A stretch of DNA of 16,507 nt, from assembly GCA_038062615.1 (NCBI GenBank), contig JBBTWV010000083.1, positions 1 through 16,507 on the forward strand. The letters run 5' to 3'. This document shows, piece after piece, positions 5,930 to 12,661 of the stretch (positions are counted from its first letter, which is position 1; each line of letters begins with the position of its first letter). The translations under genes and the position numbers were made by a program. The DNA comes from JBBTWV01 sp038062615 (GTDB lineage: Bacteria; Patescibacteriota; Gracilibacteria; UBA1369; UM-FILTER-53-11). The notes beneath the pieces are model-generated. The model did no database searches and was not told the origin of the DNA. It saw only the letters and a list, made by a program, of their open reading frames with translations.

Positions 5930-8833
5930 TTAGCGATCCTGGAATCCATCACAGTCGTCATCAACTCCATCACTAAGAACTTCTGGTTTGCCTTTTCCCT
6001 CATCATTAGCGGAACATTCCGCTACGCCAGTAGCGTTGCATCTCCAAACTCCGGTGAATATTGCACAGTATCCAGTCCCCGTGCAAGATTGGCCAACATT
6101 AAATCCTTCATCAGTGTCACCGTCGCAATCATCATCGGCACCGTTGCATGTTTCCAATTTTGCGCGAGTTCGAGCATCACAAGCGACCTCAAAAGTTCCA
6201 GAACATTCATACTTACCCGTTCCGCAAATTCCAAGCATCGTACAAGTCATTCCAGGACGAGGCTTTGCCGTTCCATCCCCGTTGAACAAATCATCTATAT
6301 CACCATCGCAATCATCATCAACTTCATTGCATCGTTCATTTTGAGCTTGAGGATTAGAGCCGCCGTTATCCGTAGAACATCTCGTAGAATTGGCCGATCC
6401 TGCGGCTGCACATTCTTTCACGCCAATTCCACACAGCCCTCTCCCATCACATTCGATTCCTTTACCGTACCCTTCGTCAGTGTCACCGTCGCAATTATCA
6501 TCTCTATCATTGCAAGTTTCGGCAACCGGAGTAATGCCACCTACGCAGTTGCCCCATTCACCTCTTGCACTGCATGTTTGTACGCCTTGTGTGCAAGGAA
6601 GTACGGCAATGCCGCAAGCCCTTTGTACTCCTCCGGTACATGCGCATAATTCATCGGTATCACCATCGCAATCATCATCGAGTCCATTGCACAAGCCTTG
6701 GGTAGCTTCTTCCACGCCAGATACTCTTATTGGCGGCGTACGTAATGCCGCAGAGGTATTGCAAATCAAAAGTCCGCTTCCATTAGGGTCGCAAATAAGC
6801 CGAGCCGGTCCGGCGCAAACTCCCGTCATTACACAACGATTATTGAGATAAGCCTTTGTAGGATTTCGGAACGTTCCTTCTAAATACCCTGAGAATTGAG
6901 GGTCAATAATTTCAAATTTTTCTTCATCGGTATCACCATCGCAATCATCATCGGCTCCGTTACACGTTTCCGTAACATTCTGATTCCGAGATCCATCCGG
7001 CATGCTTGAGCACACCGCATGTCCAGCTACTGCCGAAGCCTCCCAAACTCCCGCTCCGCACCTACCGATACCCGTGCAGGGTTGGCCCAGTGTTCCTTCA
7101 ATGAGATCATCCGTGTTTCCGTCGCAATCATCATCTTTGCCGTTAGCAACTTCTCCTCGCGGACCCACAAAACCCGTGCCGCCGCATTCTGTGCTGTATC
7201 TTCCTAAGCCGCATGTTTGTACTCCGTGGTTACATTCGCCGGTATCAATTCCGCAATTTTGGGTAGCACCATTTACACAACTGCAGCCGTCATCAACGTT
7301 TCCGTCACAATCATCATCCAAGCCGTTGCAAAGATTTCCCGTTTCAATATCAGCTGGATTTCCAATGGGAGCGTTTTCGGTGAGACATTCCAATGCATAG
7401 GCTCCGGCACAAATATAAATGCCACCCGTTGAACATCGGCCAACCCCATTACAAGCTTCTCCAAAGCGCTTTCGTACGCCTTCCGCGGCGCCTATTACCG
7501 AATAACCAACTTGGTCACCCAGTCCCTCATCTATGTCACCGTCACAATCATTATCTCTTTCATCACATACTTCGGCACTTGAGCCCGGATGTGACCCATC
7601 TGGATCCGTTGAACAACGCTTCGAGTTCAGCGTGGCGCATTCAAAGACTCCAACTCCGCATGCACCAATACCGCTACATCTTTCGCCTACATCAAAATCT
7701 TCATCCGTATTACCATCACAGTCATCATCCTGGCCGTTACATGCTTCTTGGCCAAGAGGCATCACCGCACCGTAACACAAGCCCCATACCCCGCCTTCAC
7801 ATGCCTGAAGTCCTGTTCGACAAATACCATCATTGCTATTTGGCCCACATAAGCGTTCTTCTCCAGGAGTACAAGCACATGGCAAACCATTGGACGCAAA
7901 GCCGTTATCAATGAGCCCGTCACAGTCATCATCTTCACCGTTGCAAATCTCAATTCCTTGGCCTTGTCCAAAACGAATGGTTACCCAAGTACTGCCTCCC
8001 TCAAACGTGTATTGGCACTCTTCCAAACCTTTTGTACAAATTCCTAAATCAGTTCCAATATCTCTCTGCGTCCCAATAACACAATTACAAAGTGGTTCAC
8101 CTTCGTCGCCAGGTTCACAATCCCAATCTACTTCGTCACAGTTTGGATCAATGAGATCCTCGTCAGCGCGGCGGTGGTGTATGGATGCATCATGTATCGA
8201 GCAATCACTCACATCGCCATCGCCATCACCGTCGGCGTCTTCCTGGCCTGGATTTGGCAGTGCTGAATTATCACCCTTATCACCAATTCCATCATTATCG
8301 GTATCTTCTTGCCCTGGATTATATATCGTCGGCAAATTATCACAGTCATCACCTACGCCATCATCATCCGCGTCATTATGCTGATGTTGACTTTCCGCCA
8401 CTGGTTTGTGTCTACACTTATCGGCACCATCTGGAATTTCATCAAGATCTCCATCAAATCTATTATCATCATACGGAAAAGCATCAGTAGTATCGGGAAC
8501 CCCATCACCGTCGCCATCAGCAACAGCAACTGGCGGCACTTCTTCGCCATTATCATCATCCGGATTCATCATGTCGGGTGTCGGTTTGCCTTTACCAGGC
8601 CTAACTGGACTTTCTTCCGTAGAACATGCTCCCGCCAAAGCGGCTATCGCTAAAATTGCAGACATATTTCTGCGAAACCCATAACTCATGGACATGAGGG
8701 AAGGACCCTGCGATGTGGACGGTGAGCGGCTTCGTTTTCTTGGCGCCTCTGCCGGCCTCGCCTTAGGCTCACGATGAGACTCACGCGTTGGTTGGAACCA
8801 ACCACTGACTTTTGAAGTTAATTTTGAAAGCAT
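5930..8833 (-). CDS. Surface lipoprotein with TSP3-like and MopE-type metal-binding repeats
   Basis: 967 residues. Residues 1-57 are basic and Ser/Pro-rich; 58-70 (SAILAIAALAGAC) form a hydrophobic segment ending at Cys70, a probable lipid-attachment site. Because signal peptides rarely have such a long front, Met47 (8695) is a plausible true start. Residues 106-211 are Asp/Gly-rich thrombospondin type 3-like calcium repeats (DGDGDGVPDTTDAFP, DTDNDGIGD, NPGQEDADGD). From about 295 to the end there are eleven repeats of the form C-N-G-x-D-D-D-C-D-G-x-x-D-E, the MopE-type putative metal-binding motif, separated by Cys/Gly-rich segments (GIGxCGxGxxEC). The fifth (EVANGKDDDCDG) and last (DGVDDDCDGFQDR) lack the first Cys. 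Probably a large extracellular, calcium-stabilised, disulfide-rich protein. It follows the barrel-like gene after 11 nt, likely one operon. Confidence 0.88.
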   Translation of the reverse strand: MLSKLTSKVSGWFQPTRESHREPKARPAEAPRKRSRSPSTSQGPSLMSMSYGFRRNMSAILAIAALAGACSTEESPVRPGKGKPTPDMMNPDDDNGEEVPPVAVADGDGDGVPDTTDAFPYDDNRFDGDLDEIPDGADKCRHKPVAESQHQHNDADDDGVGDDCDNLPTIYNPGQEDTDNDGIGDKGDNSALPNPGQEDADGDGDGDVSDCSIHDASIHHRRADEDLIDPNCDEVDWDCEPGDEGEPLCNCVIGTQRDIGTDLGICTKGLEECQYTFEGGSTWVTIRFGQGQGIEICNGEDDDCDGLIDNGFASNGLPCACTPGEERLCGPNSNDGICRTGLQACEGGVWGLCYGAVMPLGQEACNGQDDDCDGNTDEDFDVGERCSGIGACGVGVFECATLNSKRCSTDPDGSHPGSSAEVCDERDNDCDGDIDEGLGDQVGYSVIGAAEGVRKRFGEACNGVGRCSTGGIYICAGAYALECLTENAPIGNPADIETGNLCNGLDDDCDGNVDDGCSCVNGATQNCGIDTGECNHGVQTCGLGRYSTECGGTGFVGPRGEVANGKDDDCDGNTDDLIEGTLGQPCTGIGRCGAGVWEASAVAGHAVCSSMPDGSRNQNVTETCNGADDDCDGDTDEEKFEIIDPQFSGYLEGTFRNPTKAYLNNRCVMTGVCAGPARLICDPNGSGLLICNTSAALRTPPIRVSGVEEATQGLCNGLDDDCDGDTDELCACTGGVQRACGIAVLPCTQGVQTCSARGEWGNCVGGITPVAETCNDRDDNCDGDTDEGYGKGIECDGRGLCGIGVKECAAAGSANSTRCSTDNGGSNPQAQNERCNEVDDDCDGDIDDLFNGDGTAKPRPGMTCTMLGICGTGKYECSGTFEVACDARTRAKLETCNGADDDCDGDTDEGFNVGQSCTGTGYCAIFTGVWRCNATGVAECSANDEGKGKPEVLSDGVDDDCDGFQDR

Positions 8834-8844
8834 AAGAATAAAAT

Positions 8845-9930
8845 CTAAAAGTTAATTCCTCCACCAACAACAACATTGGTGCTATTGGCAAAATCTTCTC
8901 TCGTGAGAACTCTATCAACGCCGGCCTCACCAAAAAATCGTTCTCCAAATCTTAAACGAGCACCAATTTTTCCTATAAATGTGGATTTGGCAGGCGCCGT
9001 AGCTCCATCATGCAGATCCACTTCCTCGGCTCGGCTACCTCCCATTCCAATACCGACTCTGGCTCTCAGCCAACTCCTTATGCGAGGCATCCAGCTCAAT
9101 CCCACCGTGAGCGAATGCGTGGTCCTCGTAAATTCACGCCCACCGGCTTGTTGCACCACTCTTGATAAATCATAATCAGTTGCCAAAGCCAGCCGTCCCA
9201 TGCCACCTTTTTCGGGAGTGGAACCGGTGGCTGGACTAAAATCGTTAACCAACAAAATACTGCCACCCGCTTCAAACCCTGCTCGATTCATTTCACTTAC
9301 TCTGTCATTCATGGATATGGTATTCATCAACGCAACATGAACTTCTCCGCGCTCAGATTTTTTAGCCGGCTCCTCGGGTTCTGTTTCTACATGTTCTTCG
9401 TGCCAAGCGCCTGGAAGCAATGGGGCTGGAAGTATTGCAATTCGTCCCGCTTCATCCCTTCCGGCGGCGGTAAGTAACGCAATTAAGGTATGAGTATCCT
9501 CTCTACCATCACTTGCCCTAAAATCACAGTCAACTTGAATTTTGTCAGTTGCACCTGGAGTAATGGGTGCAGTGCCATCAACATGGAAAGTACCAGCACC
9601 CGCTGCCCGTCCGCCAACGGCATCGTTCAGCGTAACGGAATGCACTGTCGTTCCAGCCGCAGCCTCAACTTTTCTTGTCCATCCTATATATGAATCATCG
9701 GGACAAGCACCCACCAAACTAAATGGTCCTCCCGCCGTCAGAACAAGTTGCATGTGAGTGCTATCAACCACTTGTCTGCTCAAAATATACGGGGCATCGG
9801 CTGAATACCAACCCACATGATTTTCTGCGGCTGTTGCCGGTTCTGTTTTAGCAGCTTCAGCCTGTGCATCGGGAGTTGCAAGGAGTGCTGAACCAAGTGC
9901 CATGCCGGTAGCGAGTCGTCCAAATCCCAT
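8845..9930 (-). CDS. Secreted protein with C-terminal outer-membrane-barrel-like domain
   Basis: 361 residues, family not recognised. A signal peptide is clear: MGFGRLATGMALGSALLATP followed by DAQA, with likely cleavage after Ala24. Residues 36-165 are strand-rich with two cysteines (76 and 135) that could pair. A charged Glu/Pro/Lys linker (about 180-200) follows. Residues 200-361 show alternating strands (GMGRLALATDYDL; THSLTVGLSW; WLRARVGIGMGG; STFIGKIGARLRF; FFGEAGVDRVL) and end in VVVGGGINF, with C-terminal Phe as in outer-membrane beta-barrels; the size suits eight strands. This would imply a diderm envelope, which conflicts with the CPR-like features elsewhere, so the barrel call is only moderately secure. 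Promoter at 9974-10001 with a leader of about 37 nt; no Shine-Dalgarno. The lipoprotein gene follows in the same operon. Confidence 0.8.
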   Translation of the reverse strand: MGFGRLATGMALGSALLATPDAQAEAAKTEPATAAENHVGWYSADAPYILSRQVVDSTHMQLVLTAGGPFSLVGACPDDSYIGWTRKVEAAAGTTVHSVTLNDAVGGRAAGAGTFHVDGTAPITPGATDKIQVDCDFRASDGREDTHTLIALLTAAGRDEAGRIAILPAPLLPGAWHEEHVETEPEEPAKKSERGEVHVALMNTISMNDRVSEMNRAGFEAGGSILLVNDFSPATGSTPEKGGMGRLALATDYDLSRVVQQAGGREFTRTTHSLTVGLSWMPRIRSWLRARVGIGMGGSRAEEVDLHDGATAPAKSTFIGKIGARLRFGERFFGEAGVDRVLTREDFANSTNVVVGGGINF

Positions 9931-9973
9931 ATTTATGATCGCCGGAGCGAGTAATAACGAGTAAAAGGGGTTT

Positions 9974-10001
9974 AATGTAGCACTATACTTGGAACTGTCA
10001 A
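9974..10001 (-). promoter_or_regulatory. Promoter of the secreted-protein operon
   Basis: On the minus strand: TTGACA (9996-10001), 16-nt spacer, TACATT (9974-9979), with TG one base upstream of the -10 (extended -10). The perfect -35 overlaps the stop codon of the upstream pyruvyltransferase gene. The start would be near 9967, giving a leader of about 37 nt before the ATG at 9930. Confidence 0.65.
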
Positions 10002-11080
10002 CATTTTCCTTTCATCATTTTTAAAATGGCAACAAACTGGTTCTTGGATTTTTCGGCCTCCTTTTCAAGTTTTTTTCGTATGCCTTCCATAACGGATACG
10101 TGGTGTTTTCTGTTGCTTATGATGTTTTGCACGGCACTCTTCAGTTCAGCAAAATTCAACTTTTCCAGATCAAAAACCTTAACTTCTGGAAACTCACTCC
10201 AAAAATCCTTCACTTTTTGCATGTAGGAAATCGGTATCACTGGTGTGCCAGAGATTATAGAAAGAATTCCCGCGTGAAATCTGGTCCCGATGACGAACTC
10301 AGCACCAATAATAACTTGCAATAAATCATTTATTATGTTTTTATACACAATTAACTTAATGTGTTCACTCAAGTGAGGTTGTGCACATAATTTGCTCAAA
10401 ATATGAACATCGTTTTGCTGGCCGTCGGCAAACGGAATTAATATTATATTAAAGCCATTTTCTTTAACTAAAAAATTACATAGTTGAACAAAAATAGTAT
10501 TCAATACAGCATCAAATTTTTTGTAACTTCTAAGAGAAATAGCGACGTACTTATTCGCCGGTTCTTGAATATGTAAATCTGCCTTTAGCCAAAAAGATAA
10601 GTCTGGAACTTTGTGAGACTGGACCCCCCAACTTGTTAAAAATTTTTGAGAAGGAATATCACGCACCGTTACAAGTGACGAAGATCTCAAAAGCCGTTTT
10701 ACGAATATTTTGCTCAACCAATGGAGACTTCCCACGCTGAGGCCTACGCAAAGCACTGGTTTCTTAAGCCATTTAGCCATAAGCCCATGGAACGTCCAAA
10801 ATAGAGCCACAAACGGCCCTTCCTCGTCACTCAAAAGACCACCGCCTCCTAGTATAAACACATCACAAGACCTCGCCATGCGGTATGGCTTTAACCAAAG
10901 CTGCGGGTGGAATATGGCCTTAATAAATGATCGTATTCCAAAAGGAAACAGCCTCCCCTTGCCCATCACCTCAACTTTGGCATCCGGCAAGGCTTCGCCA
11001 ATAACCGTTTTAAGTCCTTCTAAAATGGCCTCATCCCCAATATTCTTAACGCCGTAATTGCCGCAAATAACGATATTCAC
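9998..11080 (-). CDS. csaB: Polysaccharide pyruvyl transferase family protein (CsaB-like)
   Basis: 360 residues. Family enzymes move pyruvate from phosphoenolpyruvate onto a sugar of a surface polymer; CsaB proteins pyruvylate the secondary cell-wall polymer that holds SLH-domain S-layer proteins. Family features are visible: GNYGVKNIGDEAIL at 7-20, FILGGGGLLSDEEG at 75-88 (second glycine motif), VGLSVG at 112-117, TVRDIPSQKFL at 138-148, and GTRFHAGILSIISGTPVIPISY at 265-286 with Arg267/His269. No signal peptide. The start is GTG at 11078-11080, directly after an eight-T run on that strand. Together with rmlD/rmlA it suggests a decorated surface glycan. The csaB symbol is by family; whether the acceptor is a wall polymer or an exopolysaccharide cannot be decided. 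Confidence 0.87.
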   Translation of the reverse strand: MNIVICGNYGVKNIGDEAILEGLKTVIGEALPDAKVEVMGKGRLFPFGIRSFIKAIFHPQLWLKPYRMARSCDVFILGGGGLLSDEEGPFVALFWTFHGLMAKWLKKPVLCVGLSVGSLHWLSKIFVKRLLRSSSLVTVRDIPSQKFLTSWGVQSHKVPDLSFWLKADLHIQEPANKYVAISLRSYKKFDAVLNTIFVQLCNFLVKENGFNIILIPFADGQQNDVHILSKLCAQPHLSEHIKLIVYKNIINDLLQVIIGAEFVIGTRFHAGILSIISGTPVIPISYMQKVKDFWSEFPEVKVFDLEKLNFAELKSAVQNIISNRKHHVSVMEGIRKKLEKEAEKSKNQFVAILKMMKGKC

Positions 11081-11105
11081 AAAAAAAATCCTACATTATC
11101 GTAGG
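11081..11105 (-). terminator. Possible weak intrinsic terminator after rplS
   Basis: On the minus strand, CCTAC-GATAAT-GTAGG forms a 5-bp stem with a 6-nt loop, followed by A and eight Ts. It lies 32 nt after the rplS stop and ends exactly at the GTG start of the next gene. The stem is short, so read-through is likely. The loop GATAAT could equally be a -10 box for the pyruvyltransferase gene, though no -35 matches. Confidence 0.4.
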
Positions 11106-11137
11106 CATAGGGGCAAAGCGCTCGTAATAACATTCAA

Positions 11138-11497
11138 TTATTTCTTTGGCGTCGTTTTCTCTTCTTTGAGATCGTACAATTTAAAGCTCTGTCCCAGCTT
11201 ATCGCGCATAAAGTAGAGCTTTGCGCGGCGCACGCGAGACTTTTTCGTTACTTCAATTCGAGCAATGTTTGGCGACTGTAATGGAAAAATCTTCTCCACT
11301 CCTACGCCATCTACCACCTTGCGAACCGTTATTGTTTTGCCGGAACCGGTTCCGCTGCTTATCTTAATAAGGAGTCCTTCAAAGGCTTGGAGACGTTCTT
11401 TATCACCTTCACGGATCTTTTGTTGAACACGAACGGTATAACCGCTTCGCAGCTCCGGTAAATCCTTCTTTGCTTCTTGGAATTTAAAATCTCTCAT
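11138..11497 (-). CDS. rplS: 50S ribosomal protein L19
   Basis: 119 residues, the normal length. L19 sits at the subunit interface of the large ribosomal subunit. Conserved stretches are intact: LPELRSGYTVRVQQKIREGDKERLQAFEG, GSGKTITVRKVVDGVGVEKIFPLQSPNI, and the basic end KSRVRRAKLYFMRD. The last 13 residues (LKEEKTTPKK and preceding) are a charged tail. In many bacteria rplS sits with rpsP, rimM and trmD; here those are absent and it stands between a regulator and the pyruvyltransferase gene, an arrangement common in reduced genomes. Its ATG has no Shine-Dalgarno; a -10 box 9 nt upstream (11507-11512) suggests an almost leaderless mRNA. Confidence 0.97.
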   Translation of the reverse strand: MRDFKFQEAKKDLPELRSGYTVRVQQKIREGDKERLQAFEGLLIKISSGTGSGKTITVRKVVDGVGVEKIFPLQSPNIARIEVTKKSRVRRAKLYFMRDKLGQSFKLYDLKEEKTTPKK

Positions 11498-11506
11498 GCA
11501 GGCGAG

Positions 11507-11536
11507 ACTATACCCTGTCCTCTAAATACTTTTCAA
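11507..11536 (-). promoter_or_regulatory. Near-leaderless promoter of rplS
   Basis: Minus strand: TTGAAA (11531-11536), 18-nt spacer, TATAGT (11507-11512), then 9 nt to the ATG at 11497. Both hexamers match five of six consensus bases. The promoter lies inside the last codons and stop of the upstream winged-helix gene. The predicted leader is 1-3 nt. Confidence 0.6.
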
Positions 11537-12080
11537 GCTTATTTACCGCAATAATGTTTTCCGGGTCCTCAATGATGTCTCTTACGAACTTATCATTGAT
11601 TTTTAAACGATAGATAAAATCCTCTTTAGAAATCACACTCATCTTTACCGGACGCTTCATTTCTAGCTCTCTGGTGACAAAATCCTCAAGTTCCTGTTTA
11701 TCAATTCTACCTACAATAAAGAGGTCGGTAGGTGTATTTTTCTCCAAAAAGACGCCGGAAATAATGAGGAGATCAATTTCTCCCAGCTTTTGAAGTTTCT
11801 TCCCAATGTTCTCTAAGGTGCTGGAAGATTTAATAATAATAGAGCGAAGCTCATTAAAAAGGATGAAGTGTTTGTTAACGACATAGTACTTCTTTCTATT
11901 TTTAAAGCGAGAACGCAACAACCCTATCATTTTGAGGTTTCCCAGTTCTCTTCTAATAGAATTAATCTGCTCATCCAGTCTTCGGGTAAGTTCCCGTATA
12001 AAGAATTCACCATCGGGATTAAGAAGGAAGATCTCGAGGAGTTTAATTCGCGCCCCTGATGTAAAGAGTCTCTTGAGCAT
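11508..12080 (-). CDS. Winged-helix regulator with degenerate nucleotidyltransferase-like domain
   Basis: 190 residues. Residues 1-75 fit a winged helix: SGARIKLLEIFLLNPDGEFF, then RELTRRLDEQINSIRRELGNLKMIGLL as the recognition region, and the wing FKNRKKYYVVNKHF. Residues 95-165 resemble a minimal nucleotidyltransferase fold: IDLLIISGVFLEKNTPTDLFIVGRID follows the pattern of the GS...D-x-D motif but the Gly-Ser signature is broken and only one acidic residue remains, so catalysis is unlikely. This two-domain pairing is common as a putative transcriptional regulator in CPR-type genomes. Its target is unknown. It sits immediately before rplS, only 10 nt apart, and the rplS promoter lies inside its end. 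Own promoter at 12103-12131. Confidence 0.78.
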   Translation of the reverse strand: MLKRLFTSGARIKLLEIFLLNPDGEFFIRELTRRLDEQINSIRRELGNLKMIGLLRSRFKNRKKYYVVNKHFILFNELRSIIIKSSSTLENIGKKLQKLGEIDLLIISGVFLEKNTPTDLFIVGRIDKQELEDFVTRELEMKRPVKMSVISKEDFIYRLKINDKFVRDIIEDPENIIAVNKLEKYLEDRV

Positions 12081-12102
12081 TTAATTTATTCACGTAGTGT
12101 GC

Positions 12103-12131
12103 AATGTATAAAAAAGTGTTTCAGCGGTCAA
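12103..12131 (-). promoter_or_regulatory. Promoter of the winged-helix gene
   Basis: Minus strand: TTGACC (12126-12131), 17-nt spacer, TACATT (12103-12108), with 22 nt between the -10 and the ATG at 12080, giving a leader of about 15 nt. The rest of the 12081-12292 gap shows a short inverted repeat (AACCAC 12155-12160 / GTGGTT 12173-12178) and a weak stem with T-run on the minus strand near 12220-12247 that could terminate the upstream small gene; nothing else is recognised there. Confidence 0.5.
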
Positions 12132-12292
12132 GGGGAGAAACAAGAAATTTGATCAACCACATCCCGCCGATAGTGGTTATTTCCTTTGTATAAAGCTTAA
12201 ATTACGCAAAAAATCACCTTCAAAAAGAAAGTTAGATTCTCTTTCGTTATTTCAAAAACTTTGTATTATATCGAACAATTTTTTTATACATT

Positions 12293-12544
12293 CTACGCCA
12301 TTCCACCCGGCTGCTCTTCTTCATCCTCTTGTGTACTGCGCAGCAAACTATTCAAAAAACCAAAGTAAAAGCCACCGGCAAAAATACCAAGTAGAGCTAT
12401 GGCAAAAATAATAACGGTGCCATTGGTATCAATTTCGGAGAAAAAAACCGTAAAGCCGTTAAAGCTGGTTCCAAAGTTCTGAAAACCGATAATAAGGATA
12501 AGGACCGTAAAGATAATGGACCCTACGAGAAAAAAAGCTTTCAT
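12293..12544 (-). CDS. Small two-helix membrane protein, LapA-like
   Basis: 83 residues from the ATG at 12544. Two hydrophobic segments (about residues 4-22, AFFLVGSIIFTVLILIIGF, and 43-64, around VIIFAIALLGIFAGGFYFG) flank a short loop (QNFGTSFNGFTVFFSEIDTNG), and an acidic tail (STQEDEEEQPGGMA) follows. The pattern of a hydrophobic start, a QN...V.FF loop and a GIFAGG second helix resembles LapA/DUF1049-type proteins; this is a family-style match, not proof. The reading frame stays open upstream to 12643, but those extra residues are encoded by repeat copy 3, so I reject that longer start. TTGTAG-17-TATCAT with a 6-nt gap to this ATG supports 12544. Follows tig on the same strand. Confidence 0.75.
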   Translation of the reverse strand: MKAFFLVGSIIFTVLILIIGFQNFGTSFNGFTVFFSEIDTNGTVIIFAIALLGIFAGGFYFGFLNSLLRSTQEDEEEQPGGMA

Positions 12545-12550
12545 ATGAAT

Positions 12551-12579
12551 ATGATACAATAATAAACCGCTTCCTACAA
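12551..12579 (-). promoter_or_regulatory. Leaderless promoter of the small membrane protein gene
   Basis: Minus strand: TTGTAG (12574-12579), 17-nt spacer, TATCAT (12551-12556), 6 nt to the ATG at 12544. The -35 is weak (TTG only). The spacing is the same as at proS and helps to choose the shorter start. Confidence 0.5.
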
Positions 12580-12588
12580 GAATAGAAT

Positions 12589-12661
12589 TGTCATTGCGAG
12601 GAGCATGAAAGCGACGAAGCAATCTAGATTGCTTCGCTCCCAAAGGTCGCTCGCAATGACA
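12589..12661. repeat. Palindromic dispersed repeat, copy 3 (abuts tig stop)
   Basis: Begins TGTCATTGCGAG and ends CTCGCAATGACA, with centre GCAATCTAGATTGC. On the minus strand it starts immediately after the trigger factor TAG (12662-12664). The two arms differ by small indels (GGAGCATGAAAGCGACG versus CTCCCAAAGGTCG). As RNA it would form a long hairpin directly downstream of tig. Confidence 0.88.

Noticed and set aside
5930..8700. Many long open frames on the + strand and regularly spaced caccgtcgcaatcatcatc-like repeats, resembling a CRISPR or tandem repeat array
   Set aside because: They are the antisense of the MopE-type Asp/Cys repeats of the minus-strand lipoprotein; spacing is irregular, units vary by codon, and the minus frame is open for 967 codons with a signal sequence.
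12545..12643. N-terminal extension of the small membrane protein (33 extra residues starting MGAKQSRLLRR)
   Set aside because: The first ~20 residues are translated from palindromic repeat copy 3, and a promoter spaced 6 nt from the ATG at 12544 fits the shorter start just before the first hydrophobic helix.
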